From Saccharibacillus endophyticus (GTDB lineage: Bacteria; Bacillota; Bacilli; Paenibacillales; Paenibacillaceae): DNA of 64,000 bases. Positions 23,609 through 31,713 of this stretch are shown piece by piece. Within the stretch, counting starts at the first letter, position 1; each line of letters starts with the position of its first letter. Location: positions 124,001-188,000 of the forward strand of contig NZ_JAAZWE010000005.1 of the NCBI RefSeq assembly GCF_013185185.1, read 5' to 3'. Position numbers and translations under genes: made by a program. Below the pieces are notes generated by a model. The model made no database searches, had not been told where the DNA came from, and saw only the letters and a program-made list of their open reading frames with translations.

Positions 23609-24919
23609 TCACGGGATAGGAGAAGAAGCCTCGCTCTCCACGATCGGCTGGCCGTTCCAACCGATATCGACGACGGAAGCTTCCGAGGTCGTTTGCCCGT
23701 TTGAACGTGCCGTACGACGCAGCTCCAGCATCATGCGCAGCGCTTGAGGCAGCACCGCGGCATCTCCACTGCGCAGCAGCACGTCGCGCGAACCGCAAAA
23801 ATCGCGGAACCAGCGCGCCGCTCGCTTCGGCGAATGCAGCTGTCCCAGTCCGCTGCCCAGCATCGGAAGCAGCAGCATCAGGGTTCGTGCGGGATTCGCG
23901 ATTAAAGGTTCGGCAATACGGGCCGGATCGGCAAGCGCATCAAGCAGATCCGGTTCATGAATGGATTTATTGACGGGAGCGTTCGCTCCCGCAGCAGACT
24001 GCTCAGGTATCGGTTGGTCTTTTGCACCGCTTCTGTCCGCTCCGCGCCGCATCTGCGGAGCCAGCAGCAAATGCACGCCGCTCGTCGCGCGCGGATTGCA
24101 CTCGATCGGCAGCAGCTTTCCGCCTTGCGTACGGATAAAATCGAACGCGATCTGACCGCTGAAGCCCGTTCGCTTCACGAAAAGTTCAACCCATGCTCTC
24201 GCCTGCGGGTCGGCATCCGAACGAAAGCAGACGGACGCTCCGCTTGCCGTCTGCGGCGCCCGGTACGCCGCATGCGCCAGCAGCCGTCCTTCGTGCGCGA
24301 CTGCGTACGTGCACAGCAGCTCGCCTCCGGCGTATCGCTGCGCCACCCACGCCCCGCCCTCGCGCTTTGCATGAGCGCGGGCTTCGTCCAGCTGCTCGTG
24401 CCTCGACAGCCGGGCCGAAAACCGCGAAAACTCCGGCTTCAACAAATAAGCCGGTTCCCCGGATCGCAGCGGCGGCGCTTCGCCCGCGATCTTCGCTTCC
24501 GTGCCTTCGCCCAGCCGGAACGTCTCCGGCACGGCAAACCCTAGCCGCGCGCACAGCGCGATAAACGCCCACTTGCTGTGCAATTCGCGCAGCGTCTCAA
24601 GCGATGGCGCCAGAACGCGGCAGTCCGGGCCGAAGCGGCCTTGATACGCGGAAACATAAAAAATTTCCTCGCACGTCGGCAGCAGCAGACGTATCCCCTC
24701 GCCGCGCACGATCTCGCGCAGCGCGGCCGCGTATCCTGCCGGGTCCTGCGCCGGCGCCGGCACGCGGAAGTTCCGCTTTACCGCGCGCGAAGCCGCGCAC
24801 AGCGGGTACTCCAGGCCCTCGGCGGTATAGACTTCCGCCCCTCTCGCCGCGAAGCCGCGCGCCAAATCCAGCGCGCACGGCGCGCGGCCGCCCGTAATCA
24901 GCACACGCAATCCATTCAT
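23609..24919 (-). CDS. ATP-grasp ligase of the operon
   Basis: A 436-residue ATP-grasp protein of the carbamoyl-phosphate synthase-like type. The N-terminus is a pre-ATP-grasp Rossmann-like domain (LRVLITGGRAPCALDLARGF). AYLLKPEFSRFSARL corresponds to the ATP-binding lysine loop, and IAFDFIRTQGGKLLPIECNP with the closing NPRATSGVHLL is the metal and phosphate site. ATP-grasp enzymes couple a carboxylate to an amine, thiol or hydroxyl through an acyl-phosphate. The gene is very GC-rich and starts at ATG 24919, 21 bases after the KAS III gene, so it is co-transcribed. Substrate unknown; amide or ester formation with an acyl chain is plausible. Confidence 0.82.
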   Translation of the reverse strand: MNGLRVLITGGRAPCALDLARGFAARGAEVYTAEGLEYPLCAASRAVKRNFRVPAPAQDPAGYAAALREIVRGEGIRLLLPTCEEIFYVSAYQGRFGPDCRVLAPSLETLRELHSKWAFIALCARLGFAVPETFRLGEGTEAKIAGEAPPLRSGEPAYLLKPEFSRFSARLSRHEQLDEARAHAKREGGAWVAQRYAGGELLCTYAVAHEGRLLAHAAYRAPQTASGASVCFRSDADPQARAWVELFVKRTGFSGQIAFDFIRTQGGKLLPIECNPRATSGVHLLLAPQMRRGADRSGAKDQPIPEQSAAGANAPVNKSIHEPDLLDALADPARIAEPLIANPARTLMLLLPMLGSGLGQLHSPKRAARWFRDFCGSRDVLLRSGDAAVLPQALRMMLELRRTARSNGQTTSEASVVDIGWNGQPIVESEASSPIP

Positions 24920-24940
24920 ACGGAACCTCCTTTTTGCCGC

Positions 24941-25945
24941 TTAATAAACCAGCGCGACGCCGCCCAGCGACAAGCCTGCGGAAGTCCCGATCAACAGCAC
25001 CTTGTCTCCGCGTTCCAGTCGGCCTTCGCGCACGGCCATATCCAGTCCGAGTGGGATGGAAGCCGCGATCACGTTGCCGTAATGCGGCGCGATGTACAGC
25101 ATCTGTTCCTGCGAGATTCCGAGCTTGCGCTGCAGCAGCTTCATCGCCATGACGCTGCCCTGGTGCGGCACGACAAGCTTGAAATCTGCCATCGCAAGTC
25201 CGGCACTGCCCAGCAATCCCTCCATGAAATCCGGAAGCAAGCGAGAGGCTTGGCGGAAGATGGCTTCCCCGTCCATCGAGAATAGATAATCAGCCGCCGT
25301 CTCCTCGCGATACGATCCTGCCGGAATCCCGCTGCCGCCGCCCCGAATCTCGGAGTGTTTCGCGCCTGCGCTATGCGTGGTCATCCGGGCATTCAAGATC
25401 CGCGCCGGCTCTCCTTCCGCGGAACGTTCCACGACGGCGGCTGCCGCCCCGTCCCCGAATAACGCCGCGCTTTCTTTATCTCTCCAATTCAGTCCTTTCG
25501 AGGCAATCTCGGAAGAGACGATCAGAATGCGGCGGTAGCGCCCGGCTTCGATCAAATAAGACATCGTATCCAGCGCCGTCACAAAGCTCAAACAGGTCGA
25601 ATTGATATCGAAACAAGGCACGCCGGAATCCTCTTCGCCAAGCGCTCTTTGGATCAAAGCCGCCGTACATGGAATCGGCTGCTCCATCGTGCCGCTGGCG
25701 CAAACCAGGCAATCGATGTCCGCGAAAGTCAGCGCTGCTGCTTGTAACGCTTCTTGAGCGGCATGGGCCCCCATCTGCGAAGCCGTCTCTTCTTCGACAA
25801 AGTGCCGATTGGCTACGCTCGTCTTCCTCATCACCCAACCCGGCTCGGTGCCGAGCCGAAGATCGATGGCTTCTGCCGAAATCCCTGTCCCCGGTAAGTA
25901 TCTTCCCGTTCCCGTGATCTTTACATGACGCGTTTCCATGAACAT
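24941..25945 (-). CDS. 3-Oxoacyl-ACP synthase III-like enzyme (KAS III)
   Basis: A 334-residue KAS III/FabH-like thiolase-fold enzyme. The Cys-His-Asn triad is visible as Cys118 in INSTCLSF, His261 in VVPHQGS and Asn291 in HYGNVIAASIP; GDGAAAAVV and the C-terminal GTSAGLSLGG are also typical. It should condense an acyl-thioester with malonyl-ACP or another acyl-CoA. Because it heads an operon of modifying enzymes with no fab genes, it is a specialised synthase and not the housekeeping FabH. A TATAAT at 25999-26004 on the minus strand probably starts the operon. Confidence 0.9.
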   Translation of the reverse strand: MFMETRHVKITGTGRYLPGTGISAEAIDLRLGTEPGWVMRKTSVANRHFVEEETASQMGAHAAQEALQAAALTFADIDCLVCASGTMEQPIPCTAALIQRALGEEDSGVPCFDINSTCLSFVTALDTMSYLIEAGRYRRILIVSSEIASKGLNWRDKESAALFGDGAAAAVVERSAEGEPARILNARMTTHSAGAKHSEIRGGGSGIPAGSYREETAADYLFSMDGEAIFRQASRLLPDFMEGLLGSAGLAMADFKLVVPHQGSVMAMKLLQRKLGISQEQMLYIAPHYGNVIAASIPLGLDMAVREGRLERGDKVLLIGTSAGLSLGGVALVY

Positions 25946-25998
25946 TCCCCCTACAGGATGTTGGACTCGCGAACGATGTCCTTTTATCTTTTGACCTC

Positions 25999-26004
25999 AT
26001 TATA
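25999..26004 (-). promoter_or_regulatory. Probable -10 box of the KAS III operon
   Basis: TATAAT on the minus strand, 54 bp upstream of the KAS III start and after the strong terminator, preceded by TATGGCG. The -35 (near GTCGAT) is weak. Confidence 0.5.
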
Positions 26005-26052
26005 CGCCATATGCCGGACTATCGACGCGGTTTCTCACGCTTCGGAAAACGC

Positions 26053-26113
26053 AAAAAATCGTCTTCGGTTCGCCGCCCGTTTACCGGGCGTTTCGTACCG
26101 AAGACGATTTTTC
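26053..26113. terminator. Bidirectional terminator with two-part stem
   Basis: AAAAAATCGTCTTCGGT pairs with ACCGAAGACGATTTTT, and inside it CCGCCCG pairs with CGGGCG. It insulates the KAS III operon from ydjO, which is read leftward towards it. Confidence 0.9.
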
Positions 26114-26173
26114 GTCTCGTTTCTATGCGAGGCCGAACGCCCCCGCCTTCATTGGGAAGGCGAGCGTCCCGGT

Positions 26174-26389
26174 CTACTTGTTCTCCGGTTTAGGTTCTCC
26201 TGTCGGATTAGCCAGTACCGGAAGCATTTTGGTGTCCCGTTTCATCGGGGACGAGCAGATCGGACAAGTCGGTTCGTCTTCGAACGAAAAGTTGTCTCTC
26301 ATCCAGCCTTTGCAGTCTTCCTTCTCGCAACTCCATACCGCGGTGCTTTCTTTCACAAGTTCCTCGTCCTGCTTTTTACGAAAATACAT
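26174..26389 (-). CDS. ydjO: Cold-inducible YdjO-like zinc protein
   Basis: A 71-residue protein of the YdjO family, named for a cold-inducible Bacillus subtilis gene. It has two CxxC-type pairs, Cys in WSCEKEDCKGW and in PTCPICSSPM, which should bind one zinc ion. Molecular function is unknown. It sits next to a cold-shock protein gene on the same strand, but a terminator between them indicates separate transcripts. The start is ATG 26389 with a GGGGAGG ribosome binding site. Confidence 0.88.
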   Translation of the reverse strand: MYFRKKQDEELVKESTAVWSCEKEDCKGWMRDNFSFEDEPTCPICSSPMKRDTKMLPVLANPTGEPKPENK

Positions 26390-26473
26390 GCTCGATGCCT
26401 CCCCGTTATCGGATAGGGGCCGCAGCCGGTCCCGGATTTTACGTGTGTTGAAAAAATGACAATGATTAAACTG

Positions 26474-26512
26474 AAAAAAGGACCACTCTCAACTCATAGT
26501 TAAGAGCAGTCC
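26474..26512 (-). terminator. Terminator after cold-shock gene
   Basis: On the minus strand GGACTGCTCTTAAC pairs with GTTGAGAGTGGTCC, with small mismatches, and six T follow. Confidence 0.85.
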
Positions 26513-26525
26513 GTTCTTTGTATTC

Positions 26526-26726
26526 TTACAGCTTAGTTACGTTTTCCGCTTGTGGTCCACGGTTGCCTTCAACGATGTTGAATTCTACGCGTTGGCCTTC
26601 GTCGAGGGTTTTGAAACCGTCGCCTTGGATAGCGGAGAAGTGAACGAATACGTCGCTTCCGCCTTCAACTTCGATGAAGCCGTAACCTTTTTCTGCGTTA
26701 AACCATTTTACTGTTCCTGTTTCCAT
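26526..26726 (-). CDS. csp: Cold-shock protein (CspB/CspC type)
   Basis: A 66-residue single cold-shock domain, a five-strand beta barrel that binds single-stranded RNA and DNA and melts secondary structure in mRNA. RNP1 (KGYGFI) and RNP2 (VFVHF) are intact; the ends METGTVKWFNAEKGYG and PQAENVTKL are typical of Bacillus CspB. The start is ATG 26726, nine bases after TTGGAGG. A long leader with a hairpin and T run lies upstream, so expression is probably controlled at the RNA level as for other csp genes. Confidence 0.95.
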   Translation of the reverse strand: METGTVKWFNAEKGYGFIEVEGGSDVFVHFSAIQGDGFKTLDEGQRVEFNIVEGNRGPQAENVTKL

Positions 26727-26814
26727 GAAAGAAAACCTCCAAAAAGTTATTTCCGAAACTTTGGTGGATATCCAAGTTCCGGCAACATGCATTTTTTATG
26801 CTCCGTGGGGATAT

Positions 26815-26876
26815 AAAAAAATCACACATTGGAAAAGGTACCATACCCCAAACATGACAACCCTTTCCAATATGTG
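26815..26876 (-). promoter_or_regulatory. Terminator-like hairpin in the csp leader
   Basis: On the minus strand CACATATTGGAAAGGG pairs with CCTTTTCCAATGTG, followed by seven T, 90-150 bases upstream of the csp start. It is either the distal terminator of the guanylate kinase-like transcript or an attenuator/cold-sensing structure in the csp leader. A possible promoter (TTTGCT, 18 bases, TAAGAT) lies further upstream and would place it in the leader. Confidence 0.55.
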
Positions 26877-26879
26877 AAT

Positions 26880-27340
26880 CTGGACTGCCCAACCGCTATT
26901 ACTTGATATCTTAACACAGCGAGGATTCAAAAGCAAACGTTTCCTTCTTTGAACAAAGGTTCTTTTCTAACTAAGCAAGCGAGCGGGGACGCGGCTTCAG
27001 CCCGATAAACCGCTCCGAGATCCGAGCATCGCCGTGCCTGTTTTGCCCTATCATCTCGAGTCGTTTATCGCTCAGACCGAGACGACGAATCAATGCCGAT
27101 TCCGATCTCGTACAGCAAAATTGGCGAAAAGTCATAATAAGCAGCAAGGTTCGCCTCAGACGGGCATTGCGACGCCGCAGAGTATTAAAAAGCTTAACCT
27201 AGCCGGAAGCGAGAAGACGGATAGAAAAGTTCTTCTTGACTTCGCGTCCGGCAACTTTTCTCGGAGTCTTCTCGCTTTCCGCACCCACGCGACTTTCGAA
27301 CACAGCTTGAGCCGCTTCCATCATCGGACGCGGCTGTTTT
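26880..27340. other. Intergenic region 26880-27340
   Basis: No gene is seen. The region contains the possible csp promoter, a long imperfect stem (GATAAAC and CGAGAT near 27004 with ATCTCG and GTTTATC near 27060), and the shortened R1 copy. Confidence 0.5.
27191..27298. repeat. R1 palindromic element, copy 2 (deletion form)
   Basis: About 108 bp. GGAAGCGAGAAGAC (27205-27218) pairs with GTCTTCTCGCTTTCC (27266-27280), and AGAAAAGT with ACTTTTCT. These arms match the copy at 56854, but the central core stem of full copies is missing. Confidence 0.65.
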
Positions 27341-27889
27341 CTATTTTATGCCCAACATGGGGCGTAGTGCGCGGACGATCTCGCCTGCGCGTTCCAGAGC
27401 GCCTTCGCCGCTGCGGATGATGAGGTCGCAGCTTTCAAGCGCCGATATTTCTTCGTCGTAGCCCGCCAGCCTCGCGGTAATTTGTCCGGTGTCGGAGCCG
27501 CGTGCCAGCAGGCGGGCTTCGCATTCGGCGCGCAAGGCGGAGACGCCGAGCATCAGGGCGCGTTCGCCGAGCAGGGCTTTGGCTACGCGCGCGCCGCTCG
27601 GGTCGAGCACGATGGAGCGAAGTCCGTCGCCGCCTGCGGCGGCTTCGATCGAAGCCAACGAGGTACCGTACAAATGGCCGCGATACTCGCTGGTTTCCAG
27701 CATTTTGCCTTCGTTCATCATCCGCTCCAGCGTCTCGCGTTCCGCAAAGTGGTAGTCGACGCCGTCGATTTCGCCTTCGCGCGGCGCTCTCGACGTCCAA
27801 GTGACGATGCGCGGCAGTCCCAGTAAGGCCTGAAGCGTCGTTTTCCCCGAAGCGCTCGGCCCTTGAAAAACAACCAGCGATATATTCAT
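27341..27889 (-). CDS. Guanylate kinase-like protein
   Basis: A 182-residue guanylate kinase-fold protein. The P-loop is GPSASGKTT, then TWTSRAPREGEIDGVDYHF matches the GMP-binding segment (usually TTRxPRxGExxGxDY), and YRGHLYGT matches the lid. It is shorter and more divergent than the essential Gmk, and the usual rpoZ/fmt neighbours of gmk are absent, so I take it as a paralog that may phosphorylate GMP or a similar nucleotide. The start is ATG 27889 with GGAGG eight bases upstream; an earlier ATG at 27979 lacks one. Confidence 0.78.
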   Translation of the reverse strand: MNISLVVFQGPSASGKTTLQALLGLPRIVTWTSRAPREGEIDGVDYHFAERETLERMMNEGKMLETSEYRGHLYGTSLASIEAAAGGDGLRSIVLDPSGARVAKALLGERALMLGVSALRAECEARLLARGSDTGQITARLAGYDEEISALESCDLIIRSGEGALERAGEIVRALRPMLGIK

Positions 27890-28210
27890 GTGTCCAACCT
27901 CCGAATGCCGGATCGCAGGAGTTCTTTTTCCTGATTCGGCCTGATAAGATGCAACGTGTATTTTCGCATGTTCGCGCAAAATGCGCCAGCTTTGAACCGA
28001 TCAAACCGCACGCCGCAGGCTTTTTTCGAAACCCTTTTTCATGCTAAAATAACGGTATGCGCGTCTCTGTCCTTTCAAAAAGAGCGCCAAATCGAAACGC
28101 CGATCCAGAGTGTTCCATGGCCTCGCGACCCCCTTCCCTCACTTGTAAGGCGAAGGGGGTTCGTGCCTGATCGCGCCGGAATCGGCCCAACGGAAAGAAG
28201 GAACCCACCC

Positions 28211-29446
28211 ATGAAACAAGAGCTGATCGAACGTCTCGACCGCTACGCCCGTTTCGATACGCAGTCCAACGAAGAAAGCGAGACCTGCCCGTCCACGCCC
28301 GGACAAATGAAGCTGGCCGAGCAGCTCGTGCGCGAGCTGACGGAGATGGGCCTTACTGAAATTACACTCGACGAGAACGGCTATGTCATGGCTTCGCTCG
28401 AAGCCAATACGGATAAAGATAACGTTCCGGTGATCGGCTTCCTCGCCCATCTGGATACGGCAACCGAACTGAGCGGCGCGAACGTCAATCCGCAGATCGT
28501 GGACAGCTATGACGGCGGAGACATCGTGCTGAACAAAGTACTCGGCATCGTGCTTTCCCCGCGCGAGTTCCCCGAGCTGTCGCACTACGTGGGCCACACG
28601 CTGATGACCACCGACGGCACGACGCTGCTCGGCGCCGACGACAAAGCCGGCATGGCGGAGATCATGACGGCGCTGAACCATCTGATCGCGCATCCGGAGC
28701 TGAAGCACGGCAAGCTGCGCGTCGCGTTTACTCCGGACGAAGAGATCGGCCGCGGACCGCAGCGTTTCGACGTGCAAGCGTTCGGCGCGAAATACGCGTA
28801 CACGATGGACGGCGGGCCGCTCGGCGAGCTGGAATACGAAAGCTTCAACGCCGCAGCCGCCAAAGTCACGATCAAAGGCGTCAGCGTTCACCCCGGCACG
28901 GCCAAAGGCAAAATGATCAACGCCGCCAAGATCGCGATGGAATTCCACCGTCGTCTGCCGGAGCAGGAATCGCCGGAATTCACGGAAGGCTACGAAGGCT
29001 TTTTCCATCTGCTCGATATCAACGGCGGCACGGATCAAACGACGCTGTCGTACATCATCCGCGATTTCGACCGTGACAGCTTCGAAAGTCGCAAAAAGCT
29101 GATGGAAACCATCGCGGGCGAATTCCGTCAGACGTACGGCGAAGAGAACGTGCTGCTCGAACTGCGCGATCAGTACTACAATATGCGCGAAAAAATCGAG
29201 CCGGTGATCGAGATCGTGGACCTTGTGAGCGACGCGATGAAAAAGCTGAATATCACGCCGGACATCCGTCCGATCCGCGGCGGCACCGACGGTTCGCAGC
29301 TGTCTTACATGGGACTGCCGACGCCGAACATTTTCACGGGCGGCGAGAATTATCACGGCCGTTACGAATACGTGTCCGCCGACAATATGGTCAAAGCAAC
29401 GGAAGTCATTTTGGAAGTGGTGCAGGCGTTCGAGCGTCAGGCCTAA
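28211..29446 (+). CDS. pepT: Peptidase T (tripeptide aminopeptidase)
   Basis: A 411-residue M20B metallopeptidase releasing N-terminal residues from tripeptides in the cytosol. Metal ligands are visible in FLAHLDTATELSG (His and catalytic Asp), DDKAGMAEIM (bridging Asp) and FTPDEEIGRG (catalytic Glu, metal Glu); RPIRGGTDGSQLSYMGLPTP is the C-terminal signature. Length matches family members (about 410). The start is ATG 28211 after AAAGAAGGA. A leader hairpin (ACCCCCTTC with GAAGGGGGT near 28129-28158) precedes the gene. The pentapeptide gene follows 18 bases later and is likely co-transcribed. Confidence 0.95.
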   Translation: MKQELIERLDRYARFDTQSNEESETCPSTPGQMKLAEQLVRELTEMGLTEITLDENGYVMASLEANTDKDNVPVIGFLAHLDTATELSGANVNPQIVDSYDGGDIVLNKVLGIVLSPREFPELSHYVGHTLMTTDGTTLLGADDKAGMAEIMTALNHLIAHPELKHGKLRVAFTPDEEIGRGPQRFDVQAFGAKYAYTMDGGPLGELEYESFNAAAAKVTIKGVSVHPGTAKGKMINAAKIAMEFHRRLPEQESPEFTEGYEGFFHLLDINGGTDQTTLSYIIRDFDRDSFESRKKLMETIAGEFRQTYGEENVLLELRDQYYNMREKIEPVIEIVDLVSDAMKKLNITPDIRPIRGGTDGSQLSYMGLPTPNIFTGGENYHGRYEYVSADNMVKATEVILEVVQAFERQA

Positions 29447-29464
29447 ACGGGAGGCAGGTTCAAC

Positions 29465-30070
29465 ATGTTCGAATATGAAAACCGCAGCTACGAGGACGTC
29501 GATTTCGGCGCGCAGGAACTGCGGGACGGCGAGCTGACGAACTGCACGTTCGTCCGCTGCCGCTTTACGCACGGCTCGCTCGAAGAGATTCTCACCCGCG
29601 GCTGCCGCTTCACCGAATGCGACTTCCGGGGTGCAGCGATGAACGGCTCGATCCATATCGAATCGGCGTTCGAGAACTGCAAGTTTACCGAAGCGAATCT
29701 ATTTGCAGCCAAGTTCGACAATTGTAAAATGACCGGGTCCGACTTCGCAGGCTCCAAGCTGGACGGATTCACGGTGGTGCGCGGCGATTGGTCGTATACG
29801 AACCTGCGCCACGCACGCCTGGACCGGCAGGATTTGCGCGGGGCGCGCTTTTTCGAAGCCGACCTGTCCGAGACCAGCCTGCAAAAAGCCGATCTGCGCG
29901 GGGCGGACCTGACGCGCTGCATGCTCGGGAATGCCAAGCTGCAAGGCGCGGATCTGCGGGATGCCGTACTGGACGGAGTCGATTTCAAAGCGTTGGACGT
30001 CAAAAACGTACGCATGGATCGGGACCAAGCTGTTTTGTTTATGCGTTCTTACGGGGCGAAAGTCGATTGA
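29465..30070 (+). CDS. Pentapeptide repeat protein
   Basis: A 201-residue right-handed quadrilateral beta helix made of A(D/N)LXX repeats. Two blocks are visible: residues about 30-95 (CTFVRCRF, CRFTECDFRG, FENCKFTEANLF) and 110-185 (LRHARLDRQDLRGARFFEAD, LRGADLTRCMLGNAKLQGAD). An irregular spacer separates them, as in Qnr-like proteins. Some family members mimic DNA and protect gyrase from quinolones, but no such role can be claimed here. The start is ATG 29465 with GGGAGGC upstream. It ends at a strong terminator. Confidence 0.88.
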   Translation: MFEYENRSYEDVDFGAQELRDGELTNCTFVRCRFTHGSLEEILTRGCRFTECDFRGAAMNGSIHIESAFENCKFTEANLFAAKFDNCKMTGSDFAGSKLDGFTVVRGDWSYTNLRHARLDRQDLRGARFFEADLSETSLQKADLRGADLTRCMLGNAKLQGADLRDAVLDGVDFKALDVKNVRMDRDQAVLFMRSYGAKVD

Positions 30071-30101
30071 TCCCGCAGCGATAAACGGATGATCGGATTC
30101 A

Positions 30102-30144
30102 AAAATACGGTGGACGGAAAGCTTCCGTTCGCCGTATTTTCATT
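30102..30144 (+). terminator. Terminator after pentapeptide gene
   Basis: AAAATACGGTGGACGGAA (30102-30119) pairs with TTCCGTTCGCCGTATTTT (30123-30140) around a three-base loop, with one or two mismatches. Confidence 0.88.
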
Positions 30145-30266
30145 TCCCGACTTTTTTAATCGGATTTTAAGCTTGGACAGTTACGTCAGCTCTTTTTACG
30201 GGTAAAATATACAGATGCGGTTCGAATTTATTTTTGCATTCATTTACGGAAAGCGAGGGTTTTGCA

Positions 30267-31214
30267 ATGACGAAAGCAGTGAACGAGAAAGCAACTTTGG
30301 GTAAAAGCGGTTTGAAAGTGAACCCGATCGGCCTCGGTACCAATGCCGTCGGCGGGCATAACCTTTTCCCTGATCTGGATGAAGAAGCCGGCAAAGCGTC
30401 GGTTCGCTCGGCTTTGGAAAGCGGCATTAACTTCCTGGATACGGCGTTCATCTACGGACCCGGACGTTCGGAGGAGCTGATCGGCGAGGTGCTGAAAGCT
30501 TACGGACATCGCGACGAGATCGTCATCGCCACCAAAGGCGCGCACAAAATCGTCGACGGAGGCGTCGAGCTTGATAACTCCCCGGCTTTCCTGAGAGAAT
30601 CGGTCGAGGCCAGCTTGAAGCGTCTCGGTACCGACTACATCGACTTGTACTATATCCATTTCCCGGATGAACATACGCCGAAAGACGAAGCGGTAGGCGA
30701 ACTCGCGAAGCTGAAGCAGGAAGGCAAAATCCGTTCGATCGGCGTCTCCAACTTCTCGATCGACCAACTGCGCGAAGCCAACAAGGACGGTCACGTCGAC
30801 GTGTTCCAGGGCGAATACAACCTGTTCAAACGCGGCGCCGAAGCCGAGCTTCTGCCTTACGCCAAAGAAAACAACATCTCGTTCGTCCCTTACTTCCCGC
30901 TCGCTTCCGGTCTCCTGACGGGCAAATACGGCTTAGACGACAAGCTCGACGAGAGCAAACTCAAAAACCCGATGTTCCAAGGCGACAACTTCAAACGCAA
31001 CGTGGAAAAAGTAAACCGCCTGCGCGAAATCGCCAACGCTCAAGGAGCGGACATCTCTAACGTCGTCCTAGCTTGGTACCTGACCCAAGACGCGATCGAT
31101 TCCGTCATCCCGGGCGCCAAAAACGACAAGCAGGTCGCGGCCAACCTCAAAACGCTCGACGTCAAACTGACGCCCGAACAAATCGAACAGATCGATTTCC
31201 TGTTCCGCGATTAG
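30267..31214 (+). CDS. Aldo/keto reductase
   Basis: A 315-residue NADPH-dependent oxidoreductase with a TIM-barrel fold. The catalytic tetrad is visible: Asp in FLDTAFIYG together with its Tyr, Lys in VIATKGA, and His in YYIHFPD. SIGVSNFS and the C-terminal VIPGAKNDKQVAAN supply the cofactor site. It is of the YhdN/IolS type found in Bacilli and reduces aldehydes or sugars of unknown identity. The start is ATG 30267; an upstream in-frame ATG lacks a ribosome binding site. It is a single-gene transcript ended by the hairpin at 31283. Confidence 0.92.
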   Translation: MTKAVNEKATLGKSGLKVNPIGLGTNAVGGHNLFPDLDEEAGKASVRSALESGINFLDTAFIYGPGRSEELIGEVLKAYGHRDEIVIATKGAHKIVDGGVELDNSPAFLRESVEASLKRLGTDYIDLYYIHFPDEHTPKDEAVGELAKLKQEGKIRSIGVSNFSIDQLREANKDGHVDVFQGEYNLFKRGAEAELLPYAKENNISFVPYFPLASGLLTGKYGLDDKLDESKLKNPMFQGDNFKRNVEKVNRLREIANAQGADISNVVLAWYLTQDAIDSVIPGAKNDKQVAANLKTLDVKLTPEQIEQIDFLFRD

Positions 31215-31282
31215 GCCTGACCGTTCCGCGAAGCATTCGCTCGTTCCTTTTGCTTTGCGGCCTCATCCTTTATATTGTTTCC

Positions 31283-31312
31283 AGACCGCCGATTTTTCGG
31301 CGGTCTTTCTTT
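31283..31312 (+). terminator. Terminator after aldo/keto reductase
   Basis: AGACCGCCGA and TCGGCGGTCT form a perfect 10 bp stem with a four-T loop, followed by a T-rich stretch. Confidence 0.9.
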
Positions 31313-31334
31313 TCTCTCATCTCAAAAAAAGTTT

Positions 31335-31465
31335 GAGGAGCGCCGAGCGGAGGGAAAAATTCAGGTCAAAACGCCTTTGAACTCGGAAAATTCCTTATTC
31401 AAACCCAATCTTATTTTCCGAGTGAGACAGCGTTTTGAACGAATTTTTCCCGCAGCGTACCCCCG
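31335..31465. repeat. R1 palindromic element, copy 3
   Basis: The core stem ACTCGGAAAAT (31381-31391) pairs with ATTTTCCGAGT (31413-31423). The outer arms GGGAAAAATTC (31352-31362) pair with GAATTTTTCCC (31441-31451). Shared R1 words include TTCAGGTCAAAACGCCTTTGA-like and GTGAGACAGCG segments. It lies between co-directional genes, upstream of the acetate transporter. Confidence 0.75.
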
Positions 31466-31713
31466 CAAAACCACCCAATCATCCGTCTCCAAATAAGGCT
31501 TTTTTATGTTTTTTCATACATATAAAGTCTCGTAAGCGCCTCCAGTCTTCGAAGCACTGCATTTTTTCGAAAATTTTTCGTCAAAACGCGATTTTCCATA
31601 TTCATTTCGTCTTTCTTTTCGAGTACAATAGGTCAGTTGAGTTCCACAAAGAACGGAACCGTTCGGAAATCACTTGCTTTCTATCTTGTATTGTTGGAGG
31701 AATAATTAAAGCT

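Noticed and set aside
24604..24897. Short plus-strand open frames over the ATP-grasp and KAS III genes
   Set aside because: They arise from very high third-position GC in the real minus-strand genes and have no ribosome binding sites.
28139..29656. 505-codon open frame on the minus strand opposite pepT
   Set aside because: Antisense shadow of a clear M20 peptidase; no domain and biased composition.
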